Shown here: piece by piece, positions 23,797-30,106 of the stretch | Layout of the letters: the number at the start of each line of letters is the position of its first letter | How positions within the stretch are numbered: the first letter of the stretch is position 1 | Assembly: GCA_014800785.1 (NCBI GenBank) | Contig: JAAVFK010000036.1 | Coordinates: forward strand, 4,659-47,343 | Direction: 5' to 3' | Length of the DNA stretch: 42,685 bases | From: Bacteroidales bacterium | Lineage (GTDB): Bacteria; Bacteroidota; Bacteroidia; Bacteroidales; Muribaculaceae | Made by a program: the position numbers and the translations under genes | The notes under the pieces: generated by a model | Database searches by the model: none | Seen by the model: only the letters and a program-made list of their open reading frames with translations | What the model was told of the DNA's origin: nothing

Positions 23797-24023
23797 ATTT
23801 TCGACCATAGAACCATAGAACCATATTTTTTACTGTATCGGTACTAATTATTCGACCATATAGAGAAATATGGCTCTATGGTTCTATGGTCGAAAATCTA
23901 TGGTCCGAAAAGAAAAATATGGTTCTATGGTTCTATGGTCAAAAAATTCTATAGTCGGACAGAAAATATAGCCCTCTGGTTCTATGGTCGAAAAGATGCT
24001 ATGATCGAAAGGCGTTATGGTCG
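23797..24023. repeat. AT-rich repeat block of CTATGGTT/GACCATAG units with long inverted repeats
   Basis: The gap between the convergent small Cys-rich gene and the transporter gene is filled with about ten degenerate 8-10 bp units of the type TTCTATGGTCG or its inverse. Two perfect long pairings exist: 23803-23830 with 23913-23940 (28 bp, 82-nt loop), and 23797-23818 with 23876-23897 (22 bp, 57-nt loop). Both use the same left arm, so only one stem can form at a time. More units run on to 24023. No ORF or transposase is present. Confidence 0.9.
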
Positions 24024-24032
24024 GAATTGGGG

Positions 24033-24923
24033 TTAGGGGCGCTCTTTGTGGCGCATTATCTGCCAGGAATTGATGATGTTTTGCCAGGCGATATAGGCTG
24101 CCGGGGCTATCGAGGCGATCGGTGTCATGTAGGCCATGGCCAGCCAGACGGCGAGCACCGTGTTCTTTTGGGCGAGGCCCTGCCCTCCGGCTACTTTGTC
24201 ACCGTAGATTCCGCCGATCCTGCGGCCGACTTTGAACTGAGCGACACAGACCAACAACGCACCGAGCGCAAGCAAAACCATCGTCAGTTCCGAGCCGGGA
24301 ACGTAATTGCGGATAGTGAAGCTGACGCAACAGCCCACGATTATGAAGAGGGCTACCGCCCAGATATAAAACGACAGACTCTGGTGAGTCTGAATCGTTT
24401 TGTGAAATTTAGGGAAGACAGTCCGCACAATCAACGCCAGCAATATAGGCCCGACCAATAGGGGCGCAACTTTGGCGAGGATCATCAGGAATGACTGTAT
24501 AAATGTGTATTGCGCATCACCGATAGCAGCGAGCACAAGCGGGCCGAGTATCGCGGTCACGAGATTTCCGAGAAGCGAATAGGTCGCTACGGAGGCTATC
24601 GAGCCTCCGAGCATTGCCGTGATCACTGGGGCGGCCGTTGCCGTCGGGATGAAGACACAGATGAAGACCCCTTCGGCCACAGTGTGGTTCCACAGGAAAA
24701 CGACATAAGCAAGGGCCGACATGAGAAGCTGGACGGCAAGCAGGTGCCACTGAAAGCGAGTCACACGCAGATGACGAAAGTCGAGTTTGCAGTATGTGAT
24801 GAAAAGCATCACGAAAATCAGATAGGGAGAGAGCGGCTGAGCATAGTGCATCCAGGGATATAAGGCCGCACCACCGACCATCGCGATCGGCAGCATGAGA
24901 TTCTTCAGTTGCTGACGTGTCAT
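24033..24923 (-). CDS. Bile acid:sodium symporter (BASS) family-type transporter
   Basis: A 296-residue hydrophobic protein with about nine or ten membrane helices, such as LIFVMLFITYC, FQWHLLAVQLLMSALAYVVF, VATYSLLGNLVTAILGPLVL and LSFYIWAVALFIIVGCC. The early motif CKLDFRHLR after helix two, and the later GNxVTAxLGP segment in the middle of the protein, are like BASS and related Na+-coupled carriers. The substrate cannot be told from sequence. The start at 24923 (MTRQQLKN) is used; an ATG at 24956 would translate a strong hairpin. It is downstream of the MTA/SAH nucleosidase, with a likely terminator between. Confidence 0.72.
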   Translation of the reverse strand: MTRQQLKNLMLPIAMVGGAALYPWMHYAQPLSPYLIFVMLFITYCKLDFRHLRVTRFQWHLLAVQLLMSALAYVVFLWNHTVAEGVFICVFIPTATAAPVITAMLGGSIASVATYSLLGNLVTAILGPLVLAAIGDAQYTFIQSFLMILAKVAPLLVGPILLALIVRTVFPKFHKTIQTHQSLSFYIWAVALFIIVGCCVSFTIRNYVPGSELTMVLLALGALLVCVAQFKVGRRIGGIYGDKVAGGQGLAQKNTVLAVWLAMAYMTPIASIAPAAYIAWQNIINSWQIMRHKERP

Positions 24924-24944
24924 ATAGAGTTTGTTGAAACAGAA

Positions 24945-24973
24945 GCTCCGTCCCATCCCGATGGGAGCGGAGC
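24945..24973 (-). terminator. Hairpin terminator between MTA/SAH nucleosidase and transporter
   Basis: GCTCCG-TCCCAT (24945-24956) pairs with ATGGGA-G-CGGAGC (24961-24973) over a CCCG tetraloop, with one bulged G. On the minus strand an A-run precedes it and a T-rich TTCTGTTT follows. On the plus strand five T's follow it, so it could stop transcription in both directions. Confidence 0.65.
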
Positions 24974-24985
24974 CTTTTTCAGGCT

Positions 24986-25669
24986 TCAGAGATTCTCGAG
25001 AATCGTCTTTACTGCAGTGAAGGTGCGTTCGGGAGCTTCAGTCCAGAAGTTGCGATATTGTTCGATATTCTCGCCGGATCCGGGAGTGTCGCTGACCACG
25101 CGGACGATACCGAAGGGGACACCGCAGTCTACGCAAGTCTGAGCGATGGAGGCCGATTCCATATCGCACGCGAGTGCCGCGGGAAACTCGCTCTTGATGC
25201 GCGCAACCTCTTCAGCTTTCGAGATGAATGAGTCGCCGGAGCAGATAAGTCCGTAGCGGACGTTGTCACCCTGAAGGTGGCGGCGCGCAGTGTCTACAAG
25301 ACGTGGGTCAGCCGCGAGGAAGCGGTCGAAACCATCTGCTGTGCCGATCTCGGTTCCGGGGCCACACCAGACATCGTGATAGGCGACGTTCTCGGCCACG
25401 AATAGCGAGCCGATTTTCATCAAGACGTCACAACCGCCGGCGACACCGGAGTTGATCACGAGATCCGGACCGAAGGCGTGGATCAGACGGTAGGTATTGA
25501 GAGCCGAGTTGACCTTGCCGATTCCGCACTGCATGAGCGCCAGATCATGACCGGCGAAGTGGCCGCGAAACCAGCGGCGACCGTCGACTGATTCTTCACG
25601 AAGCTCTTCAAAAAGAGGAAGAAGGAGGCTGAGCTCCTTCTGCATTGCTGCGAGTATAGCGATTTTCAT
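24986..25669 (-). CDS. mtnN: 5'-methylthioadenosine/S-adenosylhomocysteine nucleosidase
   Basis: A 227-residue cytosolic enzyme that removes adenine from methylthioadenosine and S-adenosylhomocysteine, part of methionine salvage and the methyl cycle. MKIAILAAMQKE has the conserved Glu12. GIGKVNSALNT and LVINSGVAGGCD are the phosphorylase-fold loops; ACDMESASIAQTC carries the substrate-binding Met-Glu, and VRVVSDTPG the catalytic Asp. The start is certain from family N-termini. Its promoter -7 box ends only 4 nt before the ATG, so the mRNA is probably leaderless. It is divergent from the Sua5/YrdC-family gene. Confidence 0.93.
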   Translation of the reverse strand: MKIAILAAMQKELSLLLPLFEELREESVDGRRWFRGHFAGHDLALMQCGIGKVNSALNTYRLIHAFGPDLVINSGVAGGCDVLMKIGSLFVAENVAYHDVWCGPGTEIGTADGFDRFLAADPRLVDTARRHLQGDNVRYGLICSGDSFISKAEEVARIKSEFPAALACDMESASIAQTCVDCGVPFGIVRVVSDTPGSGENIEQYRNFWTEAPERTFTAVKTILENL

Positions 25670-25673
25670 ATTG

Positions 25674-25705
25674 CAAAATTAACGAAATTCGCCCGTATGG
25701 TCAAA
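25674..25705 (-). promoter_or_regulatory. Consensus promoter of mtnN, abutting the ATG
   Basis: On the minus strand TTTG (25705-25702), a 20-bp spacer and TAATTTTG (25681-25674) match the Bacteroidetes consensus exactly. Only CAAT separates the box from the ATG at 25669, so transcription should start at or beside the start codon. Confidence 0.75.
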
Positions 25706-25710
25706 AATAC

Positions 25711-25741
25711 TTGTCCGAATCGCGCCGATTGACTAAATTTG
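25711..25741 (+). promoter_or_regulatory. Promoter of the Sua5/YrdC-family gene
   Basis: TAAATTTG at 25734-25741 matches TAnnTTTG. TTGT at 25711-25714 lies 19 bp upstream as a weak -33 element. The expected leader to the ATG at 25795 is about 48 nt and carries AAAAGGA shortly before the start. Confidence 0.55.
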
Positions 25742-25794
25742 CCTTGTGGCCTTACTCTCGGCCAAAGCCAAACCAACAAACTGACAAAAGGATT

Positions 25795-26394
25795 ATGAAA
25801 ATACTGAAAACGTGGGGCGAAGCCTCAGACAAACAGCTCGATGAGGTCTGTGACCTCCTCAAACAGGGTGAGATCGTCATCGTGCCGACCGACACTCTAT
25901 ATGCCGTTGCGGCCAATGCTCTCGATCCGAAAGCGGTCGACAAGGTCTGCCGGATCAAGGGGATCAAGTCTGACAAGAACACACTCTCAATCCTATGCGA
26001 CGGAATCGCGATGGCATCGGAATATTCCCGTTACGACAACAGTTCGTTCCGACTTCTGAAAGACAACACCCCGGGTCCCTTCACCTTCATCTTCAAATCG
26101 GCCCCTACCCTGCCCAAAGCCTTCAAGGAACGCAAGACTGTCGGGGTCCGTATTCCCGACAACAAGGTATGTCGCCAGATCATTGAGCGACTTGGTTCAC
26201 CGCTGATGGGCACCTCGATCAAGGTAGAGTCTGACGACTACATGATCAACCCCGAACTGATAGCCGAAACATACGAAGGACGTGCCGCCCTCCTCGTCGA
26301 GGACGGCGACGGAGGCCTCGAACCGGGCACCATCGTAGACTGCACCGGCCGCGACCCCGAAATCATCCGCGAAGCCAAAGGCACCCTCGACTGA
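25795..26394 (+). CDS. Sua5/YrdC/YciO family protein (threonylcarbamoyl-AMP synthase-like)
   Basis: A 199-residue protein of the YrdC fold. Motifs: IVPTDTLYAVAANALDPKAV, RIKGIKSDKNTLSILC, NTPGPFTFIFKS, KTVGVRIPDN, SPLMGTSI and GTIVDCTG. Family members make L-threonylcarbamoyl-AMP for the t6A37 modification of tRNA; YciO-like members are less well defined. The RIKxxxxxxN motif differs slightly from canonical KxR-type TsaC, so the precise role may be YciO-like. The start MKILKTWGEA at 25795 is chosen over 25711 because the longer form would translate the promoter. mdh follows after 160 nt. Confidence 0.85.
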   Translation: MKILKTWGEASDKQLDEVCDLLKQGEIVIVPTDTLYAVAANALDPKAVDKVCRIKGIKSDKNTLSILCDGIAMASEYSRYDNSSFRLLKDNTPGPFTFIFKSAPTLPKAFKERKTVGVRIPDNKVCRQIIERLGSPLMGTSIKVESDDYMINPELIAETYEGRAALLVEDGDGGLEPGTIVDCTGRDPEIIREAKGTLD

Positions 26395-26442
26395 CATCCG
26401 CAATTATCAACAAGGTTTTTTGGGTGAATTTTCGGATTAAAA

Positions 26443-26473
26443 TTGGGTGTTACGATTTTTTTCGCTAATTTTG
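26443..26473 (+). promoter_or_regulatory. Promoter of mdh
   Basis: TAATTTTG at 26466-26473 is a full -7 match; TTGG at 26443-26446 lies 19 bp upstream as a partial -33 element. The predicted start is near 26479, giving a leader of about 75 nt. Confidence 0.6.
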
Positions 26474-26474
26474 C

Positions 26475-26511
26475 GCTGAAGGTTCCGGACGGCGACGGAC
26501 GGGACTTCAGC
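26475..26511 (+). promoter_or_regulatory. 5'-end hairpin of the mdh leader
   Basis: GCTGAAG at 26475-26481 pairs with CTTCAGC at 26505-26511 around a GC-rich loop. The left arm lies at the predicted transcript start, so the mRNA would begin in or next to a stem, a layout known to stabilise transcripts. This is a structural candidate only. Confidence 0.4.
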
Positions 26512-26554
26512 AACCGAAAATCTTAACCTAAAAAACCATAATACACACAAAGTT

Positions 26555-27484
26555 ATGTCTAAAGTAACAGTTGTAGGCGCCGGCAACGTAGGCGCTACCG
26601 CAGCTAACGTAATGGCTCTGCGCGAAATCGCTGACGAAGTCGTAATGATCGACATCAAGGAAGGTGTTTCCGAAGGTAAAGCCATGGATATGATGCAGAC
26701 CGCAAATCTGCTCGACATGAACACCCGCATCTCGGGTGTGACCAACAACTACGAGGCTACCGCAAACAGCGACGTTGTGGTTATCACCTCAGGTATTCCC
26801 CGTAAGCCCGGCATGACCCGCGAGGAGCTCATCGGCGTGAACGCAGGTATCGTGAAGCAGGTGACCGAGTCTGTTCTCGCTCACAGCCCCAACGCGGTTA
26901 TCGTCTGCGTTTCGAACCCGATGGACACCATGACCTATCTGATCCACAAGATCTCCGGTCTTCCCAAAAACCGCATCATCGGTATGGGCGGTGCTCTCGA
27001 CTCCAGCCGTTTCAAATACTATCTCGCAAAGGCTCTCAACGCAAACCCCAACGAGGTTGAAGGTTTCGTAATCGGCGGCCACGGTGACACCACCATGATC
27101 CCGATGAAGCGCTTCGCTACCCTCCGCGGTGTGCCCGTGACCAACTGGCTCGACGAGGAGACTCTCGACAAGGTTGTTGCTGACACTATGGTAGGTGGCG
27201 CAACACTGACCAAGCTTCTCGGCACTTCCGCATGGTACGCTCCCGGCGCAGCTACAGCTGAGGTTGTTGAGGCTGTTATCCACGACCAGGACTGCATCAT
27301 CCCCTGCTCTGCTCTGCTCGACGGCGAGTATGGCGAGAAGGATCTCTGCATCGGCGTTCCCTGCGTACTCGGCAAGGGCGGTATCAAGAAGATCATCGAA
27401 CTCGACCTCACCGAGGAGGAAAAAGCCCTCTTCCACAAGAGCGCCGAGGCCGTTCACAAGACCAACGAAGCTCTCCCCTGCTAA
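26555..27484 (+). CDS. mdh: Malate dehydrogenase (NAD-dependent, LDH-like type)
   Basis: A 309-residue cytosolic enzyme interconverting malate and oxaloacetate. The Rossmann loop is VVGAGNVGATAA (GxGxxG at 8-13); IDIKEGVSEGKAMDM carries the NAD-ribose Asp. Substrate Arg residues are in SGIPRKPGMTREEL, SNPMDTMTYL is conserved, LDSSRFKYYLA carries Asp/Arg of the active site and GGHGDTTMIP the catalytic His. Codon choice here is strongly biased toward a few C/G- and GTT/GCT-ending codons, as for a highly expressed gene. It has its own promoter, a 5' hairpin and a very strong terminator, so it is probably monocistronic. Confidence 0.96.
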   Translation: MSKVTVVGAGNVGATAANVMALREIADEVVMIDIKEGVSEGKAMDMMQTANLLDMNTRISGVTNNYEATANSDVVVITSGIPRKPGMTREELIGVNAGIVKQVTESVLAHSPNAVIVCVSNPMDTMTYLIHKISGLPKNRIIGMGGALDSSRFKYYLAKALNANPNEVEGFVIGGHGDTTMIPMKRFATLRGVPVTNWLDEETLDKVVADTMVGGATLTKLLGTSAWYAPGAATAEVVEAVIHDQDCIIPCSALLDGEYGEKDLCIGVPCVLGKGGIKKIIELDLTEEEKALFHKSAEAVHKTNEALPC

Positions 27485-27506
27485 TCTCGGGAAGCATCAG
27501 ATACAG

Positions 27507-27539
27507 GAAGAGCCGGACTTTCGTCCGGCTCTTCTTTTT
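27507..27539 (+). terminator. Intrinsic terminator of mdh
   Basis: GAAGAGCCGGAC (27507-27518) and GTCCGGCTCTTC (27523-27534) form a perfect 12-bp stem with a TTTC tetraloop, followed by TTTTT. It begins 22 nt after the mdh stop. Confidence 0.95.
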
Positions 27540-27558
27540 ATCTATTGGGAGGTCTCTG

Positions 27559-27669
27559 AAATGTAGGGACATGCCTTTGGCATGTTTCTAACGAGATCAG
27601 GCATTCCTTTATTTTTGGAGTGTCGATCCCGGGGCGTTCGAAACATCGCAAAGCGATGTCCCTACATTT
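27559..27669. mobile_element. 111-bp MITE-like element with perfect 14-bp terminal inverted repeats
   Basis: AAATGTAGGGACAT at 27559-27572 is repeated perfectly in inverse at 27656-27669. Each end also folds by itself: ACATGCC-TTT-GGCATGT (27569-27585) and ACATCGC-AAA-GCGATGT (27643-27659). The inside is non-coding. A TTTGGAG(G)TG(C/T)CGATCCC motif occurs once inside (about 27613-27630) and again just outside the right end (about 27673-27690). It sits between the mdh terminator and the GH3 stop. A non-autonomous element or REP-like sequence is inferred; no transposase is present. Confidence 0.7.
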
Positions 27670-27695
27670 GTCTTTGGAGGTGCCGATCCCTGAGT

Positions 27696-29948
27696 TTAGC
27701 GGACTGCGTCCGACCAGGTCAGGGTGTCTTTGATGGTCAGGGGGAGGCGGGTCGAGATGTTGTCGGAGGCTGTGCCTACGAGGATCTCGAACTTGCCGGG
27801 TTCTACGGTCCAGAGCTTGGTGGCTGGGTCGTAGAAAGCGAAGGCCGATTTGTCAAGGTGGAGTTTCACATCAGCTGTCTGACCGGGTTCGAGCTCGACT
27901 TTGTCAAAGGCCTTGAGCTCCTTGACGGGACGCACGACACTGCTCTTGAGGTCGCGGACATAAACCTGAACCACCTCTGCGCCCTTACGGTCGCCGGTGT
28001 TGGTCACGGGTACCTCGACGGTCACGCCGTCAGCTTCGCTGAACGTGCCGCTGAGCGTAGCCTTGCCGAGCTTGAAGGTCGTGTAGCTGAGACCATGGCC
28101 GAAGGCGAAGTTGACGCGCGAGGGTTTAAGCTTGTCGGTATGGCGGTAGCCGACATCAAGACCTTCCTTATATACGACATCACCATTCACACCGGGATAC
28201 ATAGTCGGATCGTTAGTAGCGTGGGCTGCGTAGTCAGTCAGGCTCTTGGCGAATGTGATCGGGAGCTTGCCGGAGGGATTGACGTCACCGAAAATTACGT
28301 CAGCCAGTGCATTGCCGGCCTCGGAACCGATATACCATCCCTGAACAACGGCCGGCACCTTGTCGAGCCAAGGCATCGAATAGGCGTTTCCGGTGAGGTT
28401 AACCACAACGGTGTTGGGGTTGGCGGCTACGAGAGCTTCGATCACTGCGTCCTGGTTATAGGGAAGCGCGAAGTCGGTGCGGTCGGCACCTTCAGCGTCC
28501 TGATGGTCGGATTTATTGAGACCGCCAACGAAGATCACCATGTCAGCTTCTTTCGCAGCTTTGACAGCGTCGGCGATCAGCTGGTCGGCGCTTCGCGCAT
28601 CGTTCAGATCCTGGCCGGTGGTCACACCGTTGTATTCGCCGGTCACGTCACCGACATATCCGCGCTCATATCTTACGTCCACGCCGCGACCGGCAGCGTT
28701 AGCCACGATTCCTTCGAGCGGAAGGGTCTCTCGCTGAACCTTCAGCGATGAGGAGCCACCGCCGACGGTCATCATCTTGATGGCATTCTCGCCGACAACG
28801 AGGATATTCTTCACATCGTCGGCCACGGGAAGGAGGTTCTTGTCGTTCTTGAGCAGTACGATACCCTCGCCACCGATACGGCGGGCGGCAGCATAGTGCT
28901 CGTCGCTATTGAGCGAACCGTAGGGACGGTTACGGTTCATCTCGGTGCGCATGATCAGACGGAGCACACGCGCCGCCTTGTCATCGAGGTCACTCATCGG
29001 GAGCTTTCCTTCGGCGATCAGCTTCTCGTAAGGTTTGGCGAGGAAGTAATCGTCATAGGCGTTGCTGGCACCCCAGTTGAGGCCGTTGGTCCATGAGCCG
29101 AACTCCATGTCGAGGCCGTTCGAAGCTACTTTCTCAGTGTTGTGAACCGCGCCCCAGTCACTGATAGCGACGCCGTCGAAGTCCCAATCACCCTTGAGGA
29201 TGTCGAGCAGGAGAACGGAATTCTCGCACGCGTGGTCACCGTCATATTTGTTATAACCGGGCATGATCGACCATGCTCCGCCGTCAACGACAGCGGCCTT
29301 GAAGCCGGGAAGATAGATCTCATGGAGAGTGCGGTCGTCGACAAGCACGTTCACATGGTCGCGGTCGACCTCCTGGTTGTTTAGGGCATAATGCTTGACA
29401 CAAGCGGCGACGCCGTTTTCCTGAACACCCTGAACGTAGGGAATGACGATCTGCGAGGTGAGATAGGGGTCCTCGCCCATATATTCAAAGTTACGGCCAT
29501 TGAGCGGTGTGCGGTAGATGTTGACGCCGGGACCGAGCAGTACGTTCTTGTTTCTGTAGCGGGCTTCCTCACCGATCGACTTGCCATACAGGGCCGCCAT
29601 GTCGGGATTCCAGGTTGCGGCCAGACATGTGAGCGCCGGGAAAGCGACGCAGGAGTCATTGGTCGCACCGGCCTGTTCCCATTCGTCCCAAAGGACGTCG
29701 GGACGGATACCGTGAGGGCCGTCGGTACACCAGATTCCGGGGATACCGAGACGCTGAACACCGGGGGAGCTGAATTTACTCTGAGCATGGATGATGCCTA
29801 TCTTTTCGGCAGTTGTCATACGCGAAAGCGCATCCTTGACTCTCGCCTCAATCGGCTGCGACTCGTCAAGATACACAGGAGTCTGCGCATTGACAGCGGC
29901 GGCCGAGCACATGAGCAGAGCCGCCAAGATGTTGGTCATTCGTTTCAT
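27696..29948 (-). CDS. Secreted glycoside hydrolase family 3 beta-glycosidase
   Basis: A 750-residue protein with a signal peptide (MKRMTNILAALLMCSAAAVNAQ). The GH3 (beta/alpha)8 domain holds PGIWCTDGPHGIRPD, VLLGPGVNIYRTPLNGRNFE, ACVKHYALNNQEVDRD and GVAISDWGAVH, where Asp264 is the expected nucleophile. A second alpha/beta domain (about 330-570) includes EGIVLLKNDKNLLPV and VIFVGGLNKSDHQDAEGADR. A C-terminal fibronectin-III-like domain ends the protein (VTNTGDRKGAEVVQVYVRD). It most likely acts in the periplasm on beta-glucosides or related oligosaccharides; the sugar is not fixed by sequence. No SusC/SusD pair is near. It is divergent from the transporter gene. Confidence 0.93.
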   Translation of the reverse strand: MKRMTNILAALLMCSAAAVNAQTPVYLDESQPIEARVKDALSRMTTAEKIGIIHAQSKFSSPGVQRLGIPGIWCTDGPHGIRPDVLWDEWEQAGATNDSCVAFPALTCLAATWNPDMAALYGKSIGEEARYRNKNVLLGPGVNIYRTPLNGRNFEYMGEDPYLTSQIVIPYVQGVQENGVAACVKHYALNNQEVDRDHVNVLVDDRTLHEIYLPGFKAAVVDGGAWSIMPGYNKYDGDHACENSVLLLDILKGDWDFDGVAISDWGAVHNTEKVASNGLDMEFGSWTNGLNWGASNAYDDYFLAKPYEKLIAEGKLPMSDLDDKAARVLRLIMRTEMNRNRPYGSLNSDEHYAAARRIGGEGIVLLKNDKNLLPVADDVKNILVVGENAIKMMTVGGGSSSLKVQRETLPLEGIVANAAGRGVDVRYERGYVGDVTGEYNGVTTGQDLNDARSADQLIADAVKAAKEADMVIFVGGLNKSDHQDAEGADRTDFALPYNQDAVIEALVAANPNTVVVNLTGNAYSMPWLDKVPAVVQGWYIGSEAGNALADVIFGDVNPSGKLPITFAKSLTDYAAHATNDPTMYPGVNGDVVYKEGLDVGYRHTDKLKPSRVNFAFGHGLSYTTFKLGKATLSGTFSEADGVTVEVPVTNTGDRKGAEVVQVYVRDLKSSVVRPVKELKAFDKVELEPGQTADVKLHLDKSAFAFYDPATKLWTVEPGKFEILVGTASDNISTRLPLTIKDTLTWSDAVR

Positions 29949-29988
29949 AGGGATTAATAAGTTTGAGTCTATAATCTCAAGTTATCTA

Positions 29989-30020
29989 CAAAATTACTAA
30001 ATTCGCTCTATACCTGCAAC
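29989..30020 (-). promoter_or_regulatory. Promoter of the GH3 gene
   Basis: TAATTTTG (29996-29989, minus strand) is a full -7 match; GTTG (30020-30017) lies 20 bp upstream as a partial -33 element. The leader to the ATG at 29948 would be about 35 nt. Confidence 0.6.
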
Positions 30021-30071
30021 CTTTTTCAAGAACGAACGCACCGAGGTTACAAATCAGGGACGGAGGGCGGT

Positions 30072-30102
30072 TTTGAGGGTTGGAGGGATTTTTGTATTTT
30101 TG
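30072..30102 (+). promoter_or_regulatory. Consensus promoter of the transporter gene, abutting the ATG
   Basis: TTTG at 30072-30075, a 19-bp spacer and TATTTTTG at 30095-30102 match both boxes. CGTT alone separates the -7 box from the ATG at 30107, the same 4-nt spacing as at mtnN, which suggests a leaderless mRNA. Confidence 0.72.
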
Positions 30103-30106
30103 CGTT

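Noticed and set aside
23797-24023. CRISPR-like array in the repeat block
   Set aside because: Units are 8-10 bp, occur in both orientations and have no unique spacers of constant length; no cas gene is near.
27559-27669. Extra terminator of mdh
   Set aside because: The perfect terminator at 27507-27539 already ends mdh; the paired terminal repeats and twin hairpins fit a mobile or REP-like element better.
27582-28751. 389-codon plus-strand frame opposite the GH3 gene
   Set aside because: Antisense shadow; it would begin inside the MITE-like element and lacks any recognisable domain.
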